A program made the translations under genes and the position numbers. The notes beneath the pieces are model-generated. The model saw only the letters and a program-made list of their open reading frames with translations, was not told the origin of the DNA and searched no databases. DNA of 64,000 bases, from assembly GCA_964428345.1 (NCBI GenBank), contig CAYRYD010000021.1:24457-88456 (forward strand). Reading direction: 5' to 3'. Below, one piece after another: positions 55,261-64,000 of this stretch. The DNA comes from JABDMH01 sp964428345 (GTDB lineage Bacteria; Bacteroidota; Bacteroidia; Chitinophagales; Saprospiraceae). How positions within the stretch are numbered: the stretch's first letter is position 1; each line of letters starts with the position of its first letter.

Positions 55261-55773
55261 ATGGCCGATCCTTTTGTTGCTGAAATCCGAATCTTTCCTT
55301 TCAACTTTGCCCCCAAAGGCTGGGCCTGGTGTGATGGTCAGCTTCTGCCCCTCTCCCAGAACACGGCCCTTTTTTCCCTTTTAGGAACGACTTACGGGGG
55401 CAATGGCAAGAGTAACTTCGCGCTTCCCGATCTCCAGGGCAGAAGCCCAATGCATCCGGGACAGGGTCCGGGGTTGTCCCTCCATGACCTGGGGGAAACC
55501 GGAGGTTCGGAAACAGTGAGCCTCCTGGAAAGCGAGATACCCTCTCACTCACATACATTCAGGGGTACTTCCGAAGGTGACGATAGTCTGATACCAGGTG
55601 GTAATTACTATGGTCAATTATCGGTTGTCTATAGTGGAGCCTCCAACCTGACTGCAATGAATCCCAGTATGATTGCTCCGGCAGGTGGAGATCAGCCGCA
55701 CAACAACATGCAGCCTTACCTGACCTTTTATTTCTGTATTGCCTTGCAGGGGGTCTTTCCCCCAAGGACCTAA
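55261..55773 (+). CDS. phage Tail-Collar domain protein 3
   Basis: The 170-residue protein starts eleven bases after the second collar gene. It has FAPKGWAWCDGQLLPLSQNT (about 15-34), GTTYGGNGKSNFALPDLQGR (about 43-62), a longer loop with PGQGPGLSLHDLGETGGSE (about 66-84) and the ending TFYFCIALQGVFPPRT. It is more like collar protein 1 than collar protein 2 at its start and end. The stop codon is immediately followed by the GNAT start, with no gap, so translation is probably coupled. Confidence 0.88.
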   Translation: MADPFVAEIRIFPFNFAPKGWAWCDGQLLPLSQNTALFSLLGTTYGGNGKSNFALPDLQGRSPMHPGQGPGLSLHDLGETGGSETVSLLESEIPSHSHTFRGTSEGDDSLIPGGNYYGQLSVVYSGASNLTAMNPSMIAPAGGDQPHNNMQPYLTFYFCIALQGVFPPRT

Positions 55774-56274
55774 ATGGCCGAACCACTAATCCCGGAAAAA
55801 ATGTCTTTCAGGCCTGTGGAAAGTGGAGACACCGGTTTTCTGAAGGAATTGTATCGTAGTTCCCGTCAGCATGAAATGGATCTGCTCTCCGAGTGGACGG
55901 AAGAGATGAAAGATGCTTTTATCACCCAGCAGTTTCATGCCCAGGACCGGTATTATCGTGAAAACTATGAAAATGCCCGGTTTAAGGTGATTTTATACGA
56001 TCAGCAGCCGGTTGGCCGGTTTTATACCCAGAAGAGGAAAGACGAAATCCGGATCATGGATATTATCATCAAAGCCGGGTACCGGGGTTTAGGACTGGGT
56101 ACCCACCTGATCCGTAAGGTGATGGAGGAGGCGGTACATAAAGGGCTGGCTGTCCGGATACACGTCGAATACAATAACCCGGCTCTCCGGTTATATCACC
56201 GGTTGGGATTTAAAAAAATTGGAGAGCATGGAATATATTTCCTGCTTGAGTGGAAAAATCCTAAACAGACATGA
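55774..56274 (+). CDS. GNAT-family acetyltransferase in the Tail-Collar operon
   Basis: The 166-residue protein has the GNAT fold signature GYRGLGLGTHLIRKVMEEAV (about 108-127), which binds acetyl-CoA, and RLYHRLGFKKIGEHGIYFLL (about 140-159). The first residues (MAEPLIPEK) are oddly like the MAEPFLSEIR start of collar protein 1; an internal ATG at 55801 gives the more usual GNAT start MSFRPVES. Since it lies in the same operon, it may acetylate or otherwise modify collar proteins or their partners. That target is inference. It overlaps the DUF6916 gene by four bases. Confidence 0.88.
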   Translation: MAEPLIPEKMSFRPVESGDTGFLKELYRSSRQHEMDLLSEWTEEMKDAFITQQFHAQDRYYRENYENARFKVILYDQQPVGRFYTQKRKDEIRIMDIIIKAGYRGLGLGTHLIRKVMEEAVHKGLAVRIHVEYNNPALRLYHRLGFKKIGEHGIYFLLEWKNPKQT

Positions 56275-56573
56275 GTTTTCAGCCAACATTGGAGTACTTT
56301 CTGGAAAGTAAAGGATCGATGTTTACCATTTTTTTTACGGCCGATAATGGCCTTCCGGCTGAAATGCATGAGGTCAACGAACTACCAGTGTTGAAGGAAA
56401 GTGATATCAGACCTTTTTCACTGATTTTTCTTACCTGGCAGAATAATCAGTATTATGGTCAGGGTACCTTTTTACTGGCGGATGGGCAGGGTAACCGGTT
56501 CCCTGTTTTTCTGGTTCCGGTCGGACCCCAGCCGGAGACCGGCAGGATGCAGTATGAAGCAATCTTCAATTAG
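56271..56573 (+). CDS. DUF6916-like small protein
   Basis: The 100-residue protein (MSFQPTLEYFLESKGSMFTI at its start) ends with FPVFLVPVGPQPETGRMQYE. It shows the pattern I associate with DUF6916, a short family found with Tail-Collar genes, including RPFSLIFLTW (about 42-51) and YGQGTFLLADGQG (about 56-68). There is no signal peptide and no enzyme motif. It may help fold or assemble the collar proteins. The start codon overlaps the GNAT stop by four bases. It is the last gene of the five-gene operon. Confidence 0.8.
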   Translation: MSFQPTLEYFLESKGSMFTIFFTADNGLPAEMHEVNELPVLKESDIRPFSLIFLTWQNNQYYGQGTFLLADGQGNRFPVFLVPVGPQPETGRMQYEAIFN

Positions 56574-56725
56574 TGAATCTATGAATTTGCTGTCAACAGA
56601 AGAATTCTCCAACTCATTGTCTGACAATACCGGTCATGCTGAGGTAATCTTGGCCAGTTTTCCCGCAAATTTCTTTTAACAATAGTCAAATAGTTGGGTG
56701 AAATTATACTACCTTAGACACCATT

Positions 56726-56756
56726 ATACCGGAAAGAATGAGAGACCGTCCGGTAT
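56726..56756. terminator. inverted repeat after the Tail-Collar operon
   Basis: ATACCGG (56726-56732) and CCGGTAT (56750-56756) form a perfect 7-bp stem with a 17-base loop, about 150 bases after the DUF6916 stop. There is no T run, so its function is unclear. Confidence 0.3.
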
Positions 56757-56844
56757 CGTAAAGATTAACGAAATACTGGAATCAGCGGCAAATTCAAAGT
56801 GACTTTCCCATGATCTGATTCGGCTTATTTCTTAAACCCGGCCA

Positions 56845-59802
56845 ATGACTAAAATCTTACTGTCACGATCAGTTTATGCATATTGGACCGCACTGCGGGT
56901 TGCAGTTATACTGGTTATATTTTACTTGCCCTCGGTTGCCCAGTTGACGCTGCAAATACCGGTGCTCGACGCCGGTGACAGTATTTGTATTACCTACAAC
57001 GTGCAAGTTCAAAGTCCTTTTCCCAACGGAGTAGGGCAGGTCACCAGTCAGGACACATTGAACGTTTCAGATCCCATGTTGAAGATACCCTCCAGCGATC
57101 CCGATTCTTTTCCGGCTATGTTTAAACCGACGGGTACCCTGATCTGCAATCCGCTGGCAGGCAGCCTCTCGGTTGGGGTCACTGAGATATGCTCTGGTGA
57201 CAGTGTTTTCGTGACCCTGTCGGGAAACCAGAGTGCAGCAGAATATACCCAGGTTTTTCTGGTAGTCGATCCCGACAATGGTGATGTGATCAGCATTCAG
57301 AGTGACCCCTACGTCAACTTCAGTCAACCCGGGATGTTCCGGTTGTATAGTTACAATTATCTGACCGGCAGCTCTGCCATAACCATGCCTTCGAATCTCA
57401 CCGATATCGACTGTGAAGCCGCTGGTGCTTGCTGTGATACGGCATTGGGGATGTTTATCATTACAGTCAACGGTGCCACCGCAGGAACCATTTCAGCAGA
57501 TCAAACTATCTGTGAGAATGATGTTCCGTCCACTTTGACCGGCACGGAAGGCATGGCGGTCGGTACACTTTCTTACCAGTGGCAGATGAGTACCGGCAGT
57601 ATGGCCGGACCTTTTAGCAATATTCCGATGGCCACCATGAAGGACTACAGTCCTGATGCCTTAACCACCACCACGTATTACCGGCGGATCGATATCAGCA
57701 CTTTCAATGCGTTCGATTGTGCCGATACTTCGAATGTCGTGACCATTTTAGTCAACACGGTCGTTGCCGGAACCATCGGAGATGATCAAATCATCTGCAG
57801 TGGAGATACACCGGAAGAATTGACAGTCTCCGGCGTCATGGGGTCGGGTAACTTAACCTACCAGTGGCAGGTCAGTACTACCGGATGTGAAGGTGTTTTC
57901 GAAAATATCATGGGGGCCGACTCCGACAGCTATACACCGCCGGCCCTGAGTGATTCGATGTATTATCGCCTCATTGTTACCTTAACGTCTGGGATGGTGA
58001 TGTGCAGCGATACTTCCAATTGCGTTTCGATCATTGTCAATGACATTACCGCCGGCGAGATCGGTAGTGATGGAGTGGTATGCGAGGGCACTGATCCCGA
58101 AAGTATTATCCAGACCAGTCCAGCCATGGCATCAGGTACATTGGCCCATCAGTGGCAAATGAGTACCGATGGCTGTGACGGTACTTTCACCGATATCATG
58201 AATGCCACCAATGAAAATTATGACCCACCGGTTCTGAATACAACAACGTATTTTCGCCGTATTGATTTCTCGACGGTTGACACCAAGGTGTGCAGTGACA
58301 CCTCCAACTGTGTAACCATTGCGGTTAATGAGATCACCGCAGGTACGATTGGTACCGATGCAATCATCTGTGCCGGTGAAGTTCCGGCCATGTTGACCTC
58401 GGTCATGGATGCTTCCGGTAGCAGTACACCCAGTTACCAGTGGCAAATGAGTACCAATGGCTGTGATGGTACCTTCACCGATATCATGGCAGCCACCGGT
58501 AGTACCTACCAGCCTGGGTCTTTGTCACAGACCACTCATTACCGTCGCATCGCCATCTCAAACCTGGATATGTTGGAATGCCGTGATACTTCCAACTGCG
58601 TTACCATCACGGTCCGATCCATTAATATCGAGTCAGTCATGCAGGAATGTCAGTCTTCGATGCTGTACGATCTAAGGATTTGCATCAGTTTTGCCAATCC
58701 GGGTCCCTCAGAAATGTTTAACGTGAAAGTTGGTATGACGGATTTTGGTCCCTACGATTATGCAGATCTGGATATGAATGGCTGCCTGGTGATCATGGAT
58801 GCCGGTTTTGATCCCACTGATGGCGAGACCTTCGACGTGATCGTGAGCGATGCTGATCAGATCAACGGCAAATACTGTGCTGATACCGTCAGTTTTATGG
58901 AAAGTTCGTGTTTTCAATGCCCGGAGATCGGATCCCTGATGTCGCCGGATACGCTCTGTAGCACTGACCAGTTTGATCTGACTGCCAGTGGTCTGCAGTA
59001 TATGGCGGGATCCGAAAATGCTGAAACGGATTTTGGAATTAAGTTTGTTGCCTTTGCCGGTGGAGTACCGGCTGATCCATATGCCGGAGGAATCTCATTG
59101 GGTGAGGTCTCATTCGCCAGTCTGACCATGAGCAATACGGTAGCCGTACTTAGTAATGTAAATGCAGCCCTGCTGGGAGCTCCGGGTATGTATACCATTT
59201 GCGCCATCCTCAGTCCGGCACCATCGCTGGATATGACCTGCCGGCCGTTCCAAAGTCAGTCGGTCTTGCTGGACGCCGTTCCCGTCATTAAGGGGATCAT
59301 TAGCGGCCCGGAGGTTGTTTGTCCGGATCTGGAGAATTTACCCTATTCTATTCAGGATATCAGTAACGCCACCGATTACCAATGGGTTTTCAACAACACC
59401 ACCGGAACCATTTCTGGTGATGGCAATCCAATGGTGACCGTTAGTTTTGGCAGTTTATTTAATGGAGGGCAATTGTCGGTGACCGCCAGCAACGGTTGCG
59501 GAGTATCTGATCCGGTTGTCCTGGAGATTGAAAAAGCTTCGGATGTATTTTGTGAGTTAACCTCTTGTTTGGCCGTCAACCAGAATCTCACGGTTGACAA
59601 CACCTTGTTGAATGCCATGGGAGCCCCAGATGTCTACCGGGCCATCACTAATCTCAACAGCGATGCTACCATTGAAGCCTTACGTACGGTAATCTTCAAA
59701 GCGGGTAATTCCATCACACTGAATCCACCTTTTAATGTGGAGCCTGGAGCTACCTTTATTGCGGAGATTGAGGCCTGCGTCTATTCCATTCTGCGAGATT
59801 GA
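56845..59802 (+). CDS. large secreted repeat protein with four Ig-like units and 3-coathanger-like end
   Basis: The 985-residue protein has a signal peptide (about residues 1-31, ending in PSVAQ), a DUF11-like first domain (about 35-205) and four tandem units of about 95 residues beginning near 210, 306, 402 and 497. Each has TAGTI/VAGTI, ICxG, YQWQxS and YYRRI or YYRLI words, as in Ig-like/SprB-type repeats. Later come a region with PKD-like IKGIISGPEVVCPDLENLP (about 815-833) and a C-terminal 3-coathanger-like module (about 905-985), common in Bacteroidota secreted proteins. It is likely cell-surface bound or secreted. Confidence 0.82.
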   Translation: MTKILLSRSVYAYWTALRVAVILVIFYLPSVAQLTLQIPVLDAGDSICITYNVQVQSPFPNGVGQVTSQDTLNVSDPMLKIPSSDPDSFPAMFKPTGTLICNPLAGSLSVGVTEICSGDSVFVTLSGNQSAAEYTQVFLVVDPDNGDVISIQSDPYVNFSQPGMFRLYSYNYLTGSSAITMPSNLTDIDCEAAGACCDTALGMFIITVNGATAGTISADQTICENDVPSTLTGTEGMAVGTLSYQWQMSTGSMAGPFSNIPMATMKDYSPDALTTTTYYRRIDISTFNAFDCADTSNVVTILVNTVVAGTIGDDQIICSGDTPEELTVSGVMGSGNLTYQWQVSTTGCEGVFENIMGADSDSYTPPALSDSMYYRLIVTLTSGMVMCSDTSNCVSIIVNDITAGEIGSDGVVCEGTDPESIIQTSPAMASGTLAHQWQMSTDGCDGTFTDIMNATNENYDPPVLNTTTYFRRIDFSTVDTKVCSDTSNCVTIAVNEITAGTIGTDAIICAGEVPAMLTSVMDASGSSTPSYQWQMSTNGCDGTFTDIMAATGSTYQPGSLSQTTHYRRIAISNLDMLECRDTSNCVTITVRSINIESVMQECQSSMLYDLRICISFANPGPSEMFNVKVGMTDFGPYDYADLDMNGCLVIMDAGFDPTDGETFDVIVSDADQINGKYCADTVSFMESSCFQCPEIGSLMSPDTLCSTDQFDLTASGLQYMAGSENAETDFGIKFVAFAGGVPADPYAGGISLGEVSFASLTMSNTVAVLSNVNAALLGAPGMYTICAILSPAPSLDMTCRPFQSQSVLLDAVPVIKGIISGPEVVCPDLENLPYSIQDISNATDYQWVFNNTTGTISGDGNPMVTVSFGSLFNGGQLSVTASNGCGVSDPVVLEIEKASDVFCELTSCLAVNQNLTVDNTLLNAMGAPDVYRAITNLNSDATIEALRTVIFKAGNSITLNPPFNVEPGATFIAEIEACVYSILRD

Positions 59803-60039
59803 TAACCCATAGGTTTCGTGGCTTTAATAAGTTTATGTTAGGATTAATATGGTGTCGCTGCTTCATAGAATTCTTTCTCGGTGAAAGGCAGCTATATCTG
59901 GTTTTAATTAGTATCTTTCACCTTGTTAAGAAGACCAAAACTTACTCCACACAGGCATCGTTTGCCCATTCAGTGATTGCTGCCTAGTCGATTGGGTTGG
60001 TTTTTGTATTCTTTCTTGAAAAAGACAAACCCCGTGTAT

Positions 60040-63000
60040 ATGGAACAATGTACCAGACTGCGTCAGATCACTGAGAAGACATCTTTTTCATTCTCCGGGT
60101 CTGGTCTAATACCTCTTTTCTTTTTCCTGTTTTTCTCCTTCCCTTACTGGCTGGCTGCCCAGATGGATCCGGATCTGTTGCAGTGTGGTACCATCCTGCC
60201 TACGGGAGCAGCTTTGGATTCTCTGTATATTCAGCATCAACGATTTCTGGCTACCCAGGCTCCGGAAAACCCTATCCCCGCTCTGGGAGACCGCCTTATA
60301 CCGGTCCAGTTTCATATTGTTCGTGACGATGGTTGTGCTGGCGGTACTCCCGAGATGTCCTTATTGGATGAATTAAATAACTATGTAAATCCGAGATATG
60401 CTGGTGCAGGGTTGTTTTTTATCGCCTGTGCACCGGCCAACGTGATTTGCAGCAGCGACTTCAACATACTGGAAGAATATGCCGAAGGAGATGCCCTGTC
60501 GATGATGTACAATGTACCCAATGTACTCAATATCTATGTGGTGGAGGACCCCAATGAACTTTGTGGATGGGCCCGTTTTAGTTCAGATAATACGGATTAT
60601 GTAGTCCTGGCCAACAACTGTGCTGACAATACCAGTACAATGGCCCATGAGATCGGGCATTATTTCGACCTGTTTCATACCCATGAGACTACCTGGGGGG
60701 CAGAGTTGGTCGATGGTAGCAATTGCATGACTGCGGGCGACCTGATCTGTGATACACCGGCTGATCCGGTGCTCTTTGATTCGGGTACCGACACCTACAA
60801 GGTAGATGCGATGTGTGTGTATACTGGTATGGATCTGGATGCCAATGGTCAGGCATATATGCCGGACCCGACAAATCTCATGTCTTATTCCAGAAAGGAA
60901 TGCCGGGACAACTTTTCGCTCCAACAGCTGGCGAAAGCAGCTTATACTGCCGCCAACTACCGAAGTTATATCAGTGTTATTACCTGTCCTCCGGGTACCA
61001 TCGAATATGTAGATGCCAACTGTCAGCTGATCATGCCCGATTACCGGGACTTGATCACCTTTAATGCCCCCTGTGAGGTGGAGGATACCACCCAGATACC
61101 CGCACCGGGTACCATCATCACCGATCTTGGTTTTACGATGGTCACCATCACCGTGACCACGATGGGTGGAGAGATGGCTACCTGTGATTTTTACATGACC
61201 GTCCGTGATACCATCAAACCGGAATTCTCTCCGGTTGATCCGGATACGATCCTGACCAACCTGCAATGTGAAGGGATTTTACCGGATTATCGTGATTCGA
61301 CCATGGTAACCGACAACTGTGACCCCAATCCCATCATTACCCAGGAGCCTACGCCCGGTACCGATATCGGAGGGGTAGGGACTACCCTTACTGTCTATGT
61401 TATTGCGGAAGATGAATCCGGTAATATCGATTCCCTGCCGATACAGGTGATGGTAATCGATGCCAGTGCGGAGTCGCAGCTCAATTGTCGCGATCTGAAT
61501 CTGAGCCTGGATGTAGCTGGTTTGGCTCAGTTTCAACTCGCCGAACTGGTGCAGGGAGCTAATTGCAGTGAATTGCACACCCTCAGAATCGAAACCGATG
61601 CCGGAGCCCTGGTATTTCAGGATTTCGGTCTCATCAGAAGTAGCTATATCAGCTTTTTAGCTTGCGGATACCGTGGTCAGCAACTCAAAGCCACTGTCAC
61701 CGATGAGTCCGGAGCCAGTTGCTGGGGATACCTCACCTTCAAGCAGGGAAACGGACCAATTGTGCAGGGTCGATCTTACGACCTCTGGTGTTATGATACC
61801 CTTCTGACTGATATATCAAAATATTTTGAATTATATGGGTACCCTGCGGCTTATGTTCCCTGTATTGGACCAATGCCCGTAAAATTTGTGGCAGACTGGA
61901 TTGAGCCCTACGATTGTGTACCTGGTGTCCAGGATACTGCAAAGATCATCTACCGGGAATACGAAACTTTTGATAAACAGGGTATAAGGGCCACTGCGTT
62001 TGATACCATTGTCGTCTTTCGTTTGCCGCAACTCCATGCTGAAAGCTTTTTCTGCCCGGGTAATCAGACCATTTACTGCAGTGACACCACCGCTTTCGTG
62101 AGTCCGGCGATTTTATTCAGTTACGACACTTTCAGTGGTTTTCTGGAGTTGATCGAAATTTCAAGAGGGGAGGAGGGCCTGGAGTTCTATCCGGTTGTAC
62201 TCGACCCTAAATGCGGATTACAGGTACATGTAGATTACTGGCAATATGGAGATGCCCGGTGCAATGCAGAATACAAGATTGCTGTTGAACTGAAACAGAC
62301 CTGTCCGGGATCCCTGAGTGACCTGGCGGTATCGGTTTTTTCTCCCAATACATTCGTGGCTTTGGATGCCGACAGTACCTACTGGCGATGCGAATTCTGG
62401 CTGACCGATCTCGACACCCTTCCTCCGGTCATTGAAGGCAAGGATGACAATCTCCTGCTGACGACTGTTTATACTACCGCTCATGAATGTGCCGCCCATA
62501 CCTATATCCCTCCGGTTTATGTGCATGATGCATGGACAGGGGTAAAACAGGTGAAGGCAACGATCGAAGGTGTTGGCGCTACTATTTTGTCGTATAATGC
62601 CGTGACCAAATGCTATGAGAGCCATACGCAATTTAAATTGCCCTACCGCGAAGTTCCATACCAGGTGATGTACGAAGCTTACGACAGCTGTCACAATCTG
62701 GCAAGGGAGTACTGCTATATCAGGGTGAAGGATCAGACCAGACCTGTTGCAGTTAGTGATAAGGGAGTGACCGTCAGTCTTAGTGATAAGAAAGTGTGGG
62801 TCGATGCTGCCACCTTTGATGAAGGCAGTTGGGACAATTGCGGTGTCAATCTGCTGTTGGCGAGACGGTCAGACTGGTATGAAGCCTGTGTTGACCTATG
62901 CGATTCTCTGACTAATTGTTGGGTAGGCGAACATCACGACACCCTTTGGCAACCATGGCTGCAACCTGACAAGCATCTGGATCCGGTGGAAGCTCATTAT

Positions 63001-64000
63001 CAAAAGACCCTGGATTGGCTTTGGAATGATAATGTAGCCTGCGGAGATCTGTTGTACAATGCCTGGCAATACGATCTGATGAAACATGCATATCTGAATT
63101 GTGTGGAGCATCCCTATGAAGTTGGATCGGAAGATTTTTACGGTCTCTTTCGGGAAGCGATCAAGGACCCGGATTTTGCCTCCAAATGGAAGAATCCCTC
63201 GACCTTGTTTGTCGGGACTTCCCGGTTTGGGATAAGTGGCAATCATTCCTATTACCTGCAGATGAATGGCAATGCGACTCCGGTATTTGACAGTCTGGGG
63301 GTTTGGGGTGCCACCACCGATTTTGCCAATAACCGCATCTTGTTCACCTCCTCATTTGGTGGGTTTGAAAATGAAGGAAATATTCTCTATGCCCTGCCAT
63401 TTGGCGGTGTAGAGCCCATCCGGTTAGGAAGAATTAAAAATATCGGTGGCAACGATTCCATCCGGATAGACGGCCTCGCTCTTTCCCATGGGGTGCTTTA
63501 TGGTTCGCAGCAGATTGATTATAAAAACAGCCGGGGTATCTATAAAATTGACCTGACAACCCTGGAAGCAGAATTGGTCTTGTTTATTGAGGGAAATGCC
63601 CTGACCATGAATAGCGGAATCGGAGGTATCGATGCTGATCCCGTCACTGGTAAGATCTATGGCGCTGATGGAATAAACAACCGGATCGTGGAGATCGATT
63701 TATCCCAGTCGATGATTAAAAAAATTGCCGATTATCCTGTTGGCGTAACGAAGATCGAGGGCGTTGCGGTTGGAGGGGGCAAGATTTACCTGGTCCCATC
63801 TGTGACCGGATCCCTTCATGTTTTTGATCTGGCTACCTCCTCCTACGACCAGTCCATCGTTTCGCCATTTAGTATCGATGAAAACTTTTCGGGAGGTGCA
63901 GCCTATATGCCCATGCTTGAAGATTTGGTCGACGAATGGTCGCAGATCGGTGGTGGCTGGAGCGATGCGGTACCTTTTAGCTGCGACGATGCCTGCGGTC
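60040..64000 (+). CDS. giant secreted pappalysin-like (M43) metalloprotease with HYR repeats, incomplete
   Basis: An open frame of about 1320 codons starts at ATG 60040 and has no stop before the window end. After a signal peptide (LIPLFFFLFFSFPYWLAAQ, about 23-41) comes a protease domain: the zinc site TMAHEIGHYFDLFHTHE (about 204-220), followed by LICDTPADPV (about 242-251) and the Met-turn TNLMSYSRKECRD (about 282-294). Hyalin-like repeats follow (about 320-800), for example DSTMVTDNCDPNPIITQ. Toward the end lies a possible beta-propeller (about 1080-1290). It is secreted and probably degrades or processes surface proteins. The C-terminus is unknown. Confidence 0.88.
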   Translation, partial: MEQCTRLRQITEKTSFSFSGSGLIPLFFFLFFSFPYWLAAQMDPDLLQCGTILPTGAALDSLYIQHQRFLATQAPENPIPALGDRLIPVQFHIVRDDGCAGGTPEMSLLDELNNYVNPRYAGAGLFFIACAPANVICSSDFNILEEYAEGDALSMMYNVPNVLNIYVVEDPNELCGWARFSSDNTDYVVLANNCADNTSTMAHEIGHYFDLFHTHETTWGAELVDGSNCMTAGDLICDTPADPVLFDSGTDTYKVDAMCVYTGMDLDANGQAYMPDPTNLMSYSRKECRDNFSLQQLAKAAYTAANYRSYISVITCPPGTIEYVDANCQLIMPDYRDLITFNAPCEVEDTTQIPAPGTIITDLGFTMVTITVTTMGGEMATCDFYMTVRDTIKPEFSPVDPDTILTNLQCEGILPDYRDSTMVTDNCDPNPIITQEPTPGTDIGGVGTTLTVYVIAEDESGNIDSLPIQVMVIDASAESQLNCRDLNLSLDVAGLAQFQLAELVQGANCSELHTLRIETDAGALVFQDFGLIRSSYISFLACGYRGQQLKATVTDESGASCWGYLTFKQGNGPIVQGRSYDLWCYDTLLTDISKYFELYGYPAAYVPCIGPMPVKFVADWIEPYDCVPGVQDTAKIIYREYETFDKQGIRATAFDTIVVFRLPQLHAESFFCPGNQTIYCSDTTAFVSPAILFSYDTFSGFLELIEISRGEEGLEFYPVVLDPKCGLQVHVDYWQYGDARCNAEYKIAVELKQTCPGSLSDLAVSVFSPNTFVALDADSTYWRCEFWLTDLDTLPPVIEGKDDNLLLTTVYTTAHECAAHTYIPPVYVHDAWTGVKQVKATIEGVGATILSYNAVTKCYESHTQFKLPYREVPYQVMYEAYDSCHNLAREYCYIRVKDQTRPVAVSDKGVTVSLSDKKVWVDAATFDEGSWDNCGVNLLLARRSDWYEACVDLCDSLTNCWVGEHHDTLWQPWLQPDKHLDPVEAHYQKTLDWLWNDNVACGDLLYNAWQYDLMKHAYLNCVEHPYEVGSEDFYGLFREAIKDPDFASKWKNPSTLFVGTSRFGISGNHSYYLQMNGNATPVFDSLGVWGATTDFANNRILFTSSFGGFENEGNILYALPFGGVEPIRLGRIKNIGGNDSIRIDGLALSHGVLYGSQQIDYKNSRGIYKIDLTTLEAELVLFIEGNALTMNSGIGGIDADPVTGKIYGADGINNRIVEIDLSQSMIKKIADYPVGVTKIEGVAVGGGKIYLVPSVTGSLHVFDLATSSYDQSIVSPFSIDENFSGGAAYMPMLEDLVDEWSQIGGGWSDAVPFSCDDACG

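Noticed and set aside
54230..56573. Prophage remnant
   Set aside because: Only collar-domain genes of a phage type are present; no integrase, capsid, portal, tail tube, holin or attachment site was seen.
59803..60039. A gene at 59799-59987
   Set aside because: The 62-codon frame overlaps the end of the secreted repeat gene and has no motif; the gap holds nothing I can support.
60583..61266. 227-codon open frame on the minus strand in the giant protease gene
   Set aside because: It is antisense to a continuous frame with a clear zinc protease motif; no family resemblance.

Overview
The window reads as chromosomal DNA of a Bacteroidota bacterium, most likely from the Saprospiria (Lewinella/Haliscomenobacter-like). 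The reasons are the gliding-type ABC transporter genes gldA, gldF and gldG, the order ftsX - DUF3098 - uppP - truB, the DUF4340 protein beside the Gld genes, large secreted proteins ending in a 3-coathanger-like module, scattered TAnnTTTG promoter words and few clear Shine-Dalgarno sites. The genus is inference. I saw no rRNA, tRNA, CRISPR array, insertion sequence or replication origin.

Bases 1-8155 form a plus-strand housekeeping block: an anchored coiled-coil protein, the cell-division protein FtsX, a DUF3098 membrane protein, undecaprenyl-diphosphatase, tRNA pseudouridine synthase, the GldA/F/G transporter and a DUF4340 protein. Bases 8184-17124 carry mixed single genes: a glycosyltransferase-TPR fusion, a zinc phospholipase C-like protein, acetyl-CoA synthetase, an endonuclease/exonuclease/phosphatase lipoprotein, a DinB-fold protein, a small lipoprotein and a secreted esterase.

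Bases 17239-23557 are a compact minus-strand L-arabinose operon in the order araB - araD - HAD phosphatase - sodium/sugar symporter - araA. It covers uptake and conversion to D-xylulose 5-phosphate, and the esterase just downstream could release arabinose-linked esters. Bases 23920-43000 hold a coupled PAS/metallo-beta-lactamase pair, a very large PVC-type cytochrome c lipoprotein, a TPR histidine kinase without a nearby regulator, an SLC12-like transporter, a GH20 hexosaminidase, a YkuK protein, a single-domain asparaginase, an OmpA/thrombospondin-type-3 porin-like protein, a lysoplasmalogenase, a di-heme peroxidase and a metallophosphoesterase. Bases 42937-46161 hold purE and purK with a dihydroorotase gene between them.

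Bases 46200-64000 are the accessory part. Two paralogous secreted beta-helix proteins share a duplicated leader and a 245-bp stretch of perfect identity, which suggests recent gene conversion. They are followed by a tight five-gene operon: three phage Tail-Collar (microcystin-dependent-protein-like) genes, a GNAT acetyltransferase and a DUF6916 gene. Next come a repeat-rich secreted protein and a giant secreted pappalysin-like (M43) metalloprotease with hyalin repeats and a possible beta-propeller, which runs off the window end and has no stop codon here. The collar/GNAT/DUF6916 operon is the best candidate for an undescribed system, because no other phage structural gene lies near it.
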